NCBI GenBank assembly: GCA_944322685.1
Contig: CALUPP010000077.1
Coordinates: 1-42,639 of the forward strand
Source: Candidatus Gastranaerophilales bacterium
GTDB taxonomy: Bacteria; Cyanobacteriota; Vampirovibrionia; Gastranaerophilales; Gastranaerophilaceae
DNA: 42,639 nucleotides
Reading direction: 5' to 3'
The notes under the pieces were generated by a model, which searched no databases, was not told the DNA's origin, and saw only the letters and a program-made list of their open reading frames with translations. This document shows, one piece after another, positions 15,218 to 23,692 of this stretch. A program made the translations under genes and the position numbers. Positions within the stretch are counted from its first letter, which is position 1. Every line of letters starts with the position of its first letter.

Positions 15218-15564
15218 TTTCCCTCCATGTAGATTTATTATATTTTATAACAATAAAAAAACACGCACATTTTTTTTGCTAATTTTTTACAAAAAAATTT
15301 AAAAATTGTTACTTAATTTTAATTAAAACGTGATTTTAATATCAAAAAACGGGCATGCCGTTGTTTTGGAAAAAATTGGTCGTTTTTGTTTTGTAAATTT
15401 CTTATTAATCCTTAAAACGGCTGATTTTCAATGATTCTCAAAAGGCCAAAACCATGCCGGTGATAAATTTTTTTCATGAATATGGATTTATTCAAAAATC
15501 CTCGGCATAAAATTATAAAAAAAAGACCGGAATGCCGGTCTTTGTAAAAAGTTATGACAATTTT
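15218..15564. other. AT-rich intergenic region between GntR and coiled-coil genes
   Basis: About 350 nt without a gene. It holds the likely promoter of the tetra-GntR gene at its left end and the terminator of the coiled-coil gene at its right end. It also has a wide imperfect inverted repeat (GGCATG at 15352-15357 with CATGCC at 15453-15458, flanking TTTTGG/CCAAAA). No RNA gene was recognised. Confidence 0.5.
15522..15543 (-). terminator. Rho-independent terminator of the coaD operon
   Basis: Perfect 9-bp stem AAAGACCGG / CCGGTCTTT with loop AATG (CATT on the minus strand), followed on the minus strand by a run of T residues. It lies 22 nt after the stop of the coiled-coil gene. Confidence 0.83.
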
Positions 15565-16164
15565 TTACTGGATGTATTCCGATTCATAGCTTTGCGGTTG
15601 CGAATCGGCATAATCCATTGCGTTTTGCGGATAATTTGTTTTTGCTTGTTTAAGTTTGCCCAGATACATTTTTCCGTTTTGAACAATCTGCTGAAGCTGC
15701 GACAAATCAGTATCAATGTTGTTCAAAATCTGCTCTGCGTAATTTTCTGCGCCTTCTTTTGTTCTGAGGGCTTCGTCTTCGGCCTGGATTTTGATTGCTT
15801 TTGCTTCGTCAATCGTTTTTTCGCGCAAATCCTGGCATTCGGCCAAAACCTGTTCCTTAATTTTTTCAGCTTCTTTGTGAACCTGGTTCAAAAGCTCGGA
15901 TTCGGAAAGAATTTTTTCCGCTTCGTTTCTTGCGTCGATAATTATGCGTTCAGCGCGCTGCTGAGCTTCGATTTGGATTTCTTCGCGGCGGCGAAGAATT
16001 GATTCTGCTTCTTTTATGTCCTCGGGGATGGATGCGTCGATTCTGTCGAGCAATGTTTCCATATCAGAGCTTTTTATGAGGACAAATCCCGGAAGCAGGT
16101 GCAAACCTTTGTCCAATACGAAGTTTGCGCGTCCTAAAAGGTCTTTGATTCTTAACTGTGTCAT
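15565..16164 (-). CDS. Coiled-coil protein (DivIVA / ATP-synthase-b-like), partner of coaD
   Basis: 199 aa; AAAGG upstream of the ATG. A globular N-terminus (about 1-50, LLGRANFVLDKGLHLLPGFV) precedes a long continuous helix of Glu/Ala/Ile heptads (about 55-165, for example RREEIQIEAQQRAERIIIDA). The tail is polar (Gln/Ser/Tyr). Coiled coils with this EA-rich texture are often annotated as DivIVA-like or V-ATPase subunit E-like, but the sequence does not show the DivIVA N-terminal lipid-binding motif. It is 15 nt downstream of coaD in one transcription unit. Function unknown; a scaffold or cell-envelope role is possible. Confidence 0.78.
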   Translation of the reverse strand: MTQLRIKDLLGRANFVLDKGLHLLPGFVLIKSSDMETLLDRIDASIPEDIKEAESILRRREEIQIEAQQRAERIIIDARNEAEKILSESELLNQVHKEAEKIKEQVLAECQDLREKTIDEAKAIKIQAEDEALRTKEGAENYAEQILNNIDTDLSQLQQIVQNGKMYLGKLKQAKTNYPQNAMDYADSQPQSYESEYIQ

Positions 16165-16179
16165 AACTTTTTACCTTTC

Positions 16180-16650
16180 TTATATTTTATGAAAATATTC
16201 TACCACACATGGGGGCACAAATTTAGAAATATCGCCGTTATTTTTTGCAATTTCTTTAACCGTGCTTGAGGAAATGAAGTTGTATTTTGGTTTTGTAATC
16301 AAAAATACAGTGGTAATCTCCGGCGCAAGGGCGTTGTTTGTTTGTGAAAGCTGCATTTCGTATTCAAAGTCCGAAACAGCCCTCAAACCTCTGATGAGGA
16401 CATTTGAGCCCTTTGCTTTTGCGTATTCGATTGTCAATCCGTCAAAACTGTCAACTTCGACGTTGTTGTAGTCTTTTACCGATTCTTTTATCAGCGCGAC
16501 CCGGTCAGCAGTTGGCAAAAAGCCCTTTTTTGCATCATTTTTGAGCACAGCAATTATTACTTTGTCAAAAAGCAGGCTCGCTTTATGAAGAACATCCAGA
16601 TGACCTTTTGTTATAGGGTCAAAACTACCCGGATAAATAGCAATTCTCAT
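16180..16650 (-). CDS. coaD: Phosphopantetheine adenylyltransferase
   Basis: 156-aa enzyme, normal length, transferring AMP from ATP to 4'-phosphopantetheine in coenzyme A synthesis. The nucleotidyltransferase motif TKGHLD (T/HxGH) is at about 14-19 after YPGSFDP. The conserved RGLRAVSDFEYEMQLSQTN segment and the C-terminal ISSSTVKEIA (ISSTxxR/K-like) motif are present. The protein is a cytosolic hexamer in other bacteria. First gene of a two-gene unit with the coiled-coil gene. Confidence 0.96.
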   Translation of the reverse strand: MRIAIYPGSFDPITKGHLDVLHKASLLFDKVIIAVLKNDAKKGFLPTADRVALIKESVKDYNNVEVDSFDGLTIEYAKAKGSNVLIRGLRAVSDFEYEMQLSQTNNALAPEITTVFLITKPKYNFISSSTVKEIAKNNGDISKFVPPCVVEYFHKI

Positions 16651-16862
16651 CTAATACGCGGTTTCCTTTCTTGAAAAAACAATTTGTTTTTACATAGTCT
16701 TAATTAATTATATATAGTAAAAAAAAAATATTAAGCCGTATTTGAAAAAGTTTTATTATTGTAACAATTATGTTCTGTTTTTTTAAAATATTCTTAAAAA
16801 ATATTACGCAAGGGGCAAAAAAATTTATTTTCAGGTTATAATTCAACTAAACGGAAAAAATT
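16651..16862. other. Divergent promoter region between coaD and a membrane protein gene
   Basis: About 210 very AT-rich nucleotides with long A runs. An odd-centred palindrome ATTGT-A-ACAAT occupies 16758-16768. No clear promoter pair can be fixed by eye. Confidence 0.4.
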
Positions 16863-17573
16863 ATGCTAGTTGCCGCAAATAACCAAACAAATAACAAACC
16901 ATTTGTATTCAAATCGTTCCAGGATAAAGCAAGGACAAAAAGTTTTATCCATGATTTCAGAACGCGCAGAAGAAAGGTCACGGATGAGCCTGAACCGGCA
17001 GCAAAAGTGAAAATTGCGCTCGGTTCAACAATCGGGACTGCAATTCCGCTTGTTCTTTTTGCGAAAAAACAAAATCTTAACGTAAAAAAAATATCAGAGA
17101 TTTTTAAACTCCAATTCGGCCTGAAAGAAATGGTGGGAATCACAACAGGAGCCATTTTGGGCGGTGTTGTGTCAGGCATGATGTTTGATAAGAAAAATGC
17201 CAAAAAAGAAAAAACTGATGAGGGCGTTTTTCAGTTCTTAAATTCAACTGTTCCGCTTCTTTTTGTGAGCGGATATCAGCAAATCGCTAAAAAATATCCG
17301 TTTTTGAAGAAAAAACCGGTCGAAATCGGAGCAATCGGCTCGGGAATTTTTGCGAGCATGCATTGTGCCGCAAAACTGTCAAACCTTATTAATGATCCGC
17401 AAAACAAAGTCCCTGACAGAAAACTCACCATGCTTGATGCGGTTGTAAATATTGATGAACTGGCCGGTGCGTTTGTTCTTGCCGGTTTTCCGATTGTGAA
17501 AAAACTCCAAATTGAAAAAATTCTTCCGTTTATCAGCGCCTGGAGCGGTTATCGGGCAGGCGAAAGCAACTAA
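16863..17573 (+). CDS. Hypothetical membrane protein, paralogue of the 19293-20003 protein
   Basis: 236 aa. The N-terminal 50 residues are polar and basic with a short motif (NNKPFVFKSF). Two or more Gly/Ala-rich membrane-like helices follow: KIALGSTIGTAIPLVLFAKK, and EMVGITTGAILGGVVSGMMF. The latter is followed by a charged DKKNAKKEKTDEGVFQFLN segment, then further hydrophobic stretches. It ends ISAWSGYRAGESN. Gene order of segments matches the 19293 gene: GMMFDKKNAKK and DEGVFQFL correspond there to GMIADTKDTRK and KEGIHQFL, and GYRAGES to GYEAGTC. I do not recognise any characterised homologue. It lies 80 nt upstream of the SLH gene but has its own start region. Confidence 0.75.
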   Translation: MLVAANNQTNNKPFVFKSFQDKARTKSFIHDFRTRRRKVTDEPEPAAKVKIALGSTIGTAIPLVLFAKKQNLNVKKISEIFKLQFGLKEMVGITTGAILGGVVSGMMFDKKNAKKEKTDEGVFQFLNSTVPLLFVSGYQQIAKKYPFLKKKPVEIGAIGSGIFASMHCAAKLSNLINDPQNKVPDRKLTMLDAVVNIDELAGAFVLAGFPIVKKLQIEKILPFISAWSGYRAGESN

Positions 17574-17593
17574 ATTCAAATCCCTCTTCAAAT

Positions 17594-17622
17594 TTGACGA
17601 TGTTGGCTAATTAATATATAAT
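17594..17622 (+). promoter_or_regulatory. Sigma-70-type promoter of the SLH protein gene
   Basis: TTGACG (17594-17599), 17-nt spacer, TATAAT (17617-17622). This is the best consensus promoter in the window. The expected 5' leader is about 25 nt and includes AAGGAGA just before the start codon, so the gene is probably highly expressed. Confidence 0.85.
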
Positions 17623-17654
17623 TATTAGGCAAACAAATCATAAGGAGAGATTAT

Positions 17655-19070
17655 ATGAAGAAGATTTATGGAGTTTTTATCCTTTTTGCGGCTCTCTGTT
17701 TAGGTGTAACATCAGCTTTTGCTAATGACGAAAAAATGGTAGAAAGCTATGCGCACCCGACTATGTTTGGTTCAGCAGAACAAGCTACTGTTTCCGCTGA
17801 TGCATCATACATCGTCGGCGGAAAGATGTACCGCACAGAAAATCAAATCGGTATTAGCGGCAAGGACAGCGTAATGGTTGATTCTTGGGTAAAAGACATC
17901 CTTGCAACATTAAAAAACAATACTGATCAAAAAGTTTTCAATCCTAAAATGCCCGTTCTTCGTTCAGAATTGGCGGTTATCCTTGCAGAAGGACTTGCGC
18001 TGAAAGACGCAAAATCAAGCAATTACACTGATATTTGCCCAAAATATTGGGCAAAACCATGGATTGACAAAGCTACAAAAGCAAAAGTCATGATCGGCTA
18101 CCCGAACAAAACATTCCGTCCTGACCAGCCTGTAACAAAAGCTGAAGTTTTTGCAACAATCGCTACTTTGATTCAGGTTCCGACGGACAGAAGCCTTGTT
18201 GTTCCTGAATTTAAGGGACACAAAATGCAATATATCCCCAGATGGGCTATTGCTCCGACAAAAGAAGTTTTGGCTTCACAATTGTTAGATTCTGTACCTG
18301 ATCCTGCAAAAGCAGCATCCGCAGAATACCTTTCAAAAGAACAAGTTGCTTATTTGGTCGGCACACTCAGACAACAGTACATTTACAACTACCAAAATAG
18401 CGCATCAGGTGCTAAACTTTCAAAATATACACCCACCTGCATTTCAATCAGACTTGATGAAAGATTGAGCGCAAAAGTTTCTAACGTAAATGACAAATTT
18501 ACGGCTAAAACAACAAAAGCAGTTACACTTTCAGGCAAAAACTTCCCTGAAAACTCAACTGTAAAAGGTGTTGTAACAGAAGTACAAAGACCCGGATTCA
18601 AAAACCCCGGTTATATTAAAGTTAAATTCACAGAAATTGTTAACGGTGACCAGTGCCTCGAATTTCCGAAAAATATCTCTGAAGCTCAGGCATCAAAAAT
18701 CAAAAACCCGAACTTCGTAGCAAGACTTTTCGGCGCTCCGCTTTCAGCAGCCGGCAGAGTTGTTGGTGTTGTTGGAAGAACAGGCGGTTCAATGGTTAAT
18801 GTTGCAGGAAACGGCCTCGAAAACTACGGTGACAACCTTTCCAACACATTCGTTAACACTCTTACACTTCACCCCGGTGAAGGCTTAAAAAGCTTCGGTA
18901 CAAGCTTCATTACCCTTTTCAAAGGCGTATTTGATGAAGTGAAATTGCTTGCAAGCGGTGTTTTCGGTGTAGTTTACGAGCTCGGCGACGAAATCGTTTA
19001 CCTCATCGTACCTCACTGCTCAAACAATTCAAGCTTGAACCCGGGCGAAGAGTTGATTATTGTTTACTAA
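17655..19070 (+). CDS. SLH-domain secreted/outer-envelope protein
   Basis: 471 aa with a clear signal peptide (about 1-23, cleaved after AFA). Residues about 75-215 hold S-layer homology repeats: a partial one, a full one (YTDICPKYWAKPWIDKATKA, then MIGYPNKTFRPDQPVTKAEV), and a degenerate third (PRWAIAPTKEVLAS...). SLH domains bind peptidoglycan-linked polymers and in didermic relatives tether the outer membrane. No porin barrel follows. Instead come a beta-rich middle (260-340) and a Gly/Val-rich C-terminus with amphipathic helices (VVGVVGRTGGSMVNVAGNGL), ending in a CSNNSSLNPGEELIIVY tail. Consensus promoter, strong ribosome-binding site and strong terminator suggest abundance. Flanked by two paralogous membrane protein genes. 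Confidence 0.88.
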   Translation: MKKIYGVFILFAALCLGVTSAFANDEKMVESYAHPTMFGSAEQATVSADASYIVGGKMYRTENQIGISGKDSVMVDSWVKDILATLKNNTDQKVFNPKMPVLRSELAVILAEGLALKDAKSSNYTDICPKYWAKPWIDKATKAKVMIGYPNKTFRPDQPVTKAEVFATIATLIQVPTDRSLVVPEFKGHKMQYIPRWAIAPTKEVLASQLLDSVPDPAKAASAEYLSKEQVAYLVGTLRQQYIYNYQNSASGAKLSKYTPTCISIRLDERLSAKVSNVNDKFTAKTTKAVTLSGKNFPENSTVKGVVTEVQRPGFKNPGYIKVKFTEIVNGDQCLEFPKNISEAQASKIKNPNFVARLFGAPLSAAGRVVGVVGRTGGSMVNVAGNGLENYGDNLSNTFVNTLTLHPGEGLKSFGTSFITLFKGVFDEVKLLASGVFGVVYELGDEIVYLIVPHCSNNSSLNPGEELIIVY

Positions 19071-19089
19071 TTACAGTAATTAAAATACC

Positions 19090-19119
19090 AAAAGGAGAAT
19101 CTTTCGATTCTCCTTTTTT
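19090..19119 (+). terminator. Strong terminator of the SLH gene
   Basis: 12-bp perfect stem AAAAGGAGAATC / GATTCTCCTTTT with loop TTTC, continuing into a T-run. It begins 20 nt after the stop codon. Confidence 0.92.
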
Positions 19120-19292
19120 ATGCTTGTTTGCCTTTTGCTCTTATTTGAATTAGTCACGATTGATATGGAAAATTTATTTTCTTATCGTTTGTTTTTTGCT
19201 AAAATGAATATGTAAAAATTATTTTACATACCTGCTGAAACTAACAAAAATTTTTATTTAGGTATTTAATACCGATGTGAAACGTGATTGCC
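19120..19292. other. Intergenic region before the second paralogue
   Basis: About 170 AT-rich nucleotides. No convincing promoter pair or structure can be fixed by eye. Confidence 0.35.
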
Positions 19293-20003
19293 ATGATACA
19301 AAATATAAGCTTTAAATCGAATAATCAATACAACGCTGCCCGCAAAAAAGCGGAAGATGAACCTCAAAAAAGGGGGTTTGTCAGAAAAAATATCGTGAAA
19401 GCCGCAGCCATTACCGGAAGTGCGCTTGCGTCGGCAGGATATTTGGCTTTGCTTTCAAAAAAGCAATTTAAGGGGCCATTGCAGCTAAAAAATCTTTTTA
19501 AAGTTGATTTTTCAAAAGCAATAAATGCAATCGGGCTTGCTACGTCCGCAACTGTCGGCGGATTGGCCGGCGGGATGATTGCTGATACAAAAGATACCCG
19601 AAAAGCAAAGCTTAAAGAGGGAATCCACCAGTTTTTGGGCAATATTATTACTCCGATAAGCATTGTCGGGGTTGCTACTCATTTGATTGAAAAAAGAAAC
19701 CTCCCCAGAACAAAAGAGCTTTTATATAGCGGATTGGCGGCTATTGGCGGCGTCGGAGTGGGCGTTACGGCAGGAAACAAGGTCGCATCCAAGGTAAATG
19801 AAGCTATTTTTAAAGAAGATGACACGAGAAAGGTCAAAGCAAAGGATTTTGGCATACATATCGATGATGTTATGACCTGGCTGGCTTTGACGGCGAAAAC
19901 TGATGTTGTCAAAAACTTTATAAGCAAGGCTTTGCCCGTTGTTTACCTGATTTGCGGTTATGAGGCCGGAACCTGCGACGGACAAAGTAAAAAGGAAGCT
20001 TAA
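19293..20003 (+). CDS. Hypothetical membrane protein, paralogue of the 16863-17573 protein
   Basis: 236 aa from the ATG at 19293; an in-frame GTG at 19284 would add three residues. N-terminal MIQNISFKSNNQYNAARKKA carries the short ISFK motif. Then come a basic stretch and Gly/Ala-rich hydrophobic helices: VKAAAITGSALASAGYLALL, INAIGLATSATVGGLAGGMI and LLYSGLAAIGGVGVGVTAG. The segment ADTKDTRKAKLKEGIHQFLG aligns with the paralogue. It ends VYLICGYEAGTCDGQSKKEA. Same length as the paralogue, which suggests a duplicated gene now separated by the SLH gene. Function unknown; probably an inner-membrane protein without a cleaved signal. Confidence 0.77.
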   Translation: MIQNISFKSNNQYNAARKKAEDEPQKRGFVRKNIVKAAAITGSALASAGYLALLSKKQFKGPLQLKNLFKVDFSKAINAIGLATSATVGGLAGGMIADTKDTRKAKLKEGIHQFLGNIITPISIVGVATHLIEKRNLPRTKELLYSGLAAIGGVGVGVTAGNKVASKVNEAIFKEDDTRKVKAKDFGIHIDDVMTWLALTAKTDVVKNFISKALPVVYLICGYEAGTCDGQSKKEA

Positions 20004-20209
20004 TATCTAAATTTTATACGAGAGCCGGCGTTTTTAATATGCTGTTTGCAAAGATTTTTAATGAAATTAAAAATTAAGTATTATTGCAAATCTTATTTTG
20101 ATATAATCAGATTTGTGCGGTGTTCTGCTGCGTTAAAATTCGTGTGAATCAACTATTTTCGCAAAAATTGCGGCAATTGGAAACACAAAATCAAAAAAAG
20201 AGGTAAAAA

Positions 20210-20944
20210 ATGGGAAAAACAGCAATAATCATACCATCTCGCTATGCATCAACAAGGCTTCATGCAAAACCGCTGATAGAAGTGGGCGGAAAACCCATTA
20301 TTCAGTGGGTTTATGAAAAAGCATCGAAATCAAAACTCGCTGATACGGTGATTATTGCGACGGATCATGAGAAAATCTATAATTGCGCAAAATCTTTCGG
20401 CGCAAACGTCGAAATGACCGACACAGAGCACAAATGCGGCTCGGACAGAATCGCTGAAGTCGCAAAAAGACATGAAGAATTTGAATTTATTGTTAATTTG
20501 CAGGGCGACGAGCCGATGATTACGCCGGAGAGCATTGATGAGATAATTTCCGCGCTGCATAACAATTCAAACGCCGATATTGCAACACTTTTGAGAGAAA
20601 TTAAAGACCCGAAAGAAGCTGAAAACCCCAATCTCGTAAAATGCGTCAAAGATGACAACGGTTTTGCGCTTTATTTTTCGCGCTCAAAAATTCCCTACGA
20701 AAGAAACGAAAATCAGGCTGTTTTTTACGGCCACATCGGTCTTTACGGGTACAGACGCGATTCTTTGTTCAAAATGACCTCGCTCCCGCAGAGCATGCTG
20801 GAAAAAACGGAAAGCCTTGAACAGCTCAGGGCGCTTCAGGCGGGCATGAAGATAATTACTGCGGTTGTTGATTTTATTCCGGTCGGAATTGACACAAAAG
20901 AGGATGTTGAGCGCTTCAAAGCAGCATTGGCGGCTAGTTTGTAG
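20210..20944 (+). CDS. kdsB: 3-deoxy-manno-octulosonate cytidylyltransferase
   Basis: 244-aa cytosolic enzyme activating Kdo as CMP-Kdo for lipopolysaccharide inner-core assembly. N-terminal IIPSRYASTRLHAKPL is the nucleotide-binding signature. IATDHEKIYNCAKSFG, the CGSDRIAE motif, VNLQGDEPMI with the Mg-binding Asp, and GHIGLYGYRRDSL follow in the family's order. AAGAGG lies upstream of the ATG. Length is normal. Its presence implies an LPS-bearing outer membrane. Confidence 0.95.
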   Translation: MGKTAIIIPSRYASTRLHAKPLIEVGGKPIIQWVYEKASKSKLADTVIIATDHEKIYNCAKSFGANVEMTDTEHKCGSDRIAEVAKRHEEFEFIVNLQGDEPMITPESIDEIISALHNNSNADIATLLREIKDPKEAENPNLVKCVKDDNGFALYFSRSKIPYERNENQAVFYGHIGLYGYRRDSLFKMTSLPQSMLEKTESLEQLRALQAGMKIITAVVDFIPVGIDTKEDVERFKAALAASL

Positions 20945-21016
20945 GCAATTTGCCGCTGAATTATTTAAAAATCGGCCAAAAATCATTTTAAAACCCGATT
21001 TTGGCACCAAATTGCC
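20944..21016 (+). repeat. Nested inverted repeat after kdsB
   Basis: Outer arms GGCAATTTG (20944-20952) and CAAATTGCC (21008-21016), inner arms AAAATCGG (20967-20974) and CCGATTTT (20995-21002). The left outer arm begins at the last base of the kdsB stop. No T-run follows. It could be a 3' UTR structure or a degenerate repeat. Confidence 0.4.
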
Positions 21017-21116
21017 CGCAGAATGAAGAAAAAACAGCCCCCAATCTCAATATTTATACGTAATCTGTTTTTTTCGGTTATAATTTTATCATTGATAAAC
21101 ATTAGAGGATGAAAAA

Positions 21117-23603
21117 GTGATAAAAGAACAGTATTTTCCGCAGGAAATTGAAAAAAAATGGCAAAAAGAATGGGAAGAAACGAAATTCGGCAAAACTTAC
21201 GACGATTCTGAAAAACCTAAGTACTATGCGCTTTCGATGTTCCCGTATCCGTCGGGAAAACTCCACATGGGGCATGTCAGAAACTACACAATCACCGATG
21301 TAATCGCAAGATTCAAGAAAATGCACGGTTTTAACGTTCTTCACCCCATAGGATGGGACAGTTTCGGGCTTCCTGCGGAAAATGCTGCAATTCAACACGG
21401 CGAAAGCCCCGAAAAATGGACAGATGAGAACATTTCTTACATGAAAATGCAGCTCAAAAGGCTCGGGTTGATGTACGATTGGGACAGAGAGGTCGCAACC
21501 TGCAAGCCTGACTACTACAAATGGACGCAGTGGCTGTTTTTGCAGTTATATAAAAAAGGTTTGGCCTACAAAAAGGAAGCTGCGGTTAATTGGTGCGACA
21601 AATGCGCCACGGTTCTCGCTAATGAACAGGTAATCGACGGAAAATGCTGGAGATGCGACAGCGTTGTCGAGAAAAAATACCTTTCACAGTGGTTTTTGAA
21701 AATCACCGACTACGCAGAGCAGCTTTTGGCAGACATTGACAAGCTCGAGGGCTGGCCTGACAGCGTAAAAATCATGCAGAAAAACTGGATTGGTAAATCT
21801 CATGGCGCAATCCTAAAATTTAAGGTCAAAGAAATCGACGGAATGGAAATTCCCGTTTATACAACCCGCCCCGACACAGTTTACGGCATAACTTACCTTG
21901 TTGTTGCGCCCGAATACAAGGATATTGAAAAACTTACGACCCCTGAACAAAAACAGGCGGTTGAAGAATACAGGGCAAACGCAAGAAAAATGACGGAAAT
22001 CGAAAGATTGTCCACCGAGCGCGTAAAAACCGGCGTTCCGCTGGGCACGCATGCGATTAACCCGTTCAATGGCGAAGAATTTCCGCTCTGGACTGCGGAT
22101 TATGCGCTTGTCGAATACGGAACGGGCGCTGTAATGGCTGTTCCAACGCACGACGAAAGGGATTTTGACTTTGCGAAAAAATACAATTTACCATTAAAAG
22201 TTGTAATTCAAAACCCTGAAAACCCCTCTGAATGTAAGGATTCTGCATACACGGAACCGGGAATTCTCGTAAATTCCGGCGAATTCAACGGTATGGACAA
22301 CGAATCGGCCAAAAAAGCAATCACTGAAAAGGCCGTAAAAGAGGGATATGGCGAATTTAAGACCCAGTATAGGCTCCGCGACTGGCTGATTTCCCGCCAG
22401 AGATACTGGGGTGCACCGATTCCGATAGTTTATTGCGAAAAATGCGGCCCGCAGCCCGTTCCTGAAGATCAGCTTCCCGTAAAGCTGCCGGAAGATGTTG
22501 ATTTTAAAGTTACCGGCAAATCACCGATTTTGACCTCAAAAACGTTCCTTGAAACAACCTGTCCGGTATGCGGCGGAAAAGCAACCAGAGAAACCGATAC
22601 AATGGACACATTTATCTGCTCAAGCTGGTATTATTTGAGATATTCGGATGCAAAAAACGCAAATGCGCCGTTTTCAAAGGAACTTGTGAACAAATGGCTG
22701 CCCGTTGACCAATATGTCGGCGGAATTGAGCATGCGATTTTGCATTTGCTTTATTCAAGGTTCTTTACAAAGGCTTTGAAAGATTTAGGGCTGCTTGATT
22801 TTGACGAACCGTTCAAAAACCTCCTTACGCAGGGAATGGTGCTCAAAGACGGCTCAAAAATGTCAAAATCCAAAGGAAATACGGTTGATCCGGACGAAAT
22901 CTTTGAAAATTACGGCGCTGATACGGCCAGATTGTTTATTTTGTCGGATTCACCGCCGGCGAGAGATTTTGACTGGTCTGATGCGGGCGTTGAGGGCTGC
23001 TACAAATTTTTGAACCGCGTTTGGCGCTTATATGCGTCTATGCAGGAAAATATCGTGTTTGATTACAAATTGCCCGATGTTTCCGCGCTTTCAAAGGAAA
23101 ATAACGCGCTTTTGCGCCAAACTCACATTTCAATAAAGGGAATTACGTCCGATATTTCCAACGAATTCCAATTTAACACTGTTATTTCAAAATATCGCGA
23201 ATTTACAAACGCGATTTATGAATATATCGGCAAAAAGGACTCGTTCAGCGATGAGGACAAAAATGTATTGAGTTTTGCGCTGATAACGCTGCTAAAATTG
23301 ATGGCGCCGACAACTGTTCACATGTCCGAGGCTCTCTGGCATGAAATTGGCGGCCGGGGCTCGATTCACGAAACTCAATGGCCCCAATATGACGAAAAAC
23401 TCGCTAAAACCGCTGATATTACCCTTGTTGTTCAGGTAAACGGCAAGGTTAAGGACAAAATCGAGGTGGATGCCGAATCTTCAAAAGAAGATTTGGAAAA
23501 ACATGCGCTTGCGAGCGAAAAAATCAAGCAGTTTACGGCCGGAAAAGAGATTGTAAAAATAATCGTCGTTCCCGGCAGGCTGGTCAACATTGTTGTAAAA
23601 TAA
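21117..23603 (+). CDS. leuS: Leucyl-tRNA synthetase
   Basis: 828-aa class I synthetase. GTG start with GAGG 9 nt upstream; TATAAT at 21079-21084 is a possible -10. Seen in order: the ATP-binding HIGH-type motif in PYPSGKLHMGHVRN; a zinc-binding CP1 region with CDKCATVLANEQ...CWRCD; the editing domain with TTRPDTVYGITYLVVAPEYK; a second zinc-finger-like cluster CEKCGPQP...CPVCGGKA; WYYLRYSDAKN; the KMSKS motif in GSKMSKSKGNTVDPDE; and the C-terminal domain ending VPGRLVNIVVK. Complete and of typical bacterial length. Confidence 0.97.
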   Translation: MIKEQYFPQEIEKKWQKEWEETKFGKTYDDSEKPKYYALSMFPYPSGKLHMGHVRNYTITDVIARFKKMHGFNVLHPIGWDSFGLPAENAAIQHGESPEKWTDENISYMKMQLKRLGLMYDWDREVATCKPDYYKWTQWLFLQLYKKGLAYKKEAAVNWCDKCATVLANEQVIDGKCWRCDSVVEKKYLSQWFLKITDYAEQLLADIDKLEGWPDSVKIMQKNWIGKSHGAILKFKVKEIDGMEIPVYTTRPDTVYGITYLVVAPEYKDIEKLTTPEQKQAVEEYRANARKMTEIERLSTERVKTGVPLGTHAINPFNGEEFPLWTADYALVEYGTGAVMAVPTHDERDFDFAKKYNLPLKVVIQNPENPSECKDSAYTEPGILVNSGEFNGMDNESAKKAITEKAVKEGYGEFKTQYRLRDWLISRQRYWGAPIPIVYCEKCGPQPVPEDQLPVKLPEDVDFKVTGKSPILTSKTFLETTCPVCGGKATRETDTMDTFICSSWYYLRYSDAKNANAPFSKELVNKWLPVDQYVGGIEHAILHLLYSRFFTKALKDLGLLDFDEPFKNLLTQGMVLKDGSKMSKSKGNTVDPDEIFENYGADTARLFILSDSPPARDFDWSDAGVEGCYKFLNRVWRLYASMQENIVFDYKLPDVSALSKENNALLRQTHISIKGITSDISNEFQFNTVISKYREFTNAIYEYIGKKDSFSDEDKNVLSFALITLLKLMAPTTVHMSEALWHEIGGRGSIHETQWPQYDEKLAKTADITLVVQVNGKVKDKIEVDAESSKEDLEKHALASEKIKQFTAGKEIVKIIVVPGRLVNIVVK

Positions 23604-23619
23604 TGATATTAATATTTTC

Positions 23620-23653
23620 AAAATCCCCCGTCCTTTAGTGCACGGGGGATTTT
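23620..23653 (+). terminator. Probable terminator after leuS
   Basis: 11-bp perfect stem AAAATCCCCCG / CGGGGGATTTT with a 12-nt loop, 16 nt after the leuS stop. T-run is short (TTTT), so termination may be partial; the A/T flanks also allow function on the other strand for the convergent regulator gene. Confidence 0.62.
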
Positions 23654-23692
23654 AAATGTAAAATCTTTGAATTTGCAGGCTTTTGGCCGGTA

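Noticed and set aside
15532-16002. 156-aa plus-strand Phe/Leu/Cys-rich frame
   Set aside because: Antisense shadow of the coiled-coil gene; the apparent membrane character comes from the complement of Glu/Ala/Gln codons.
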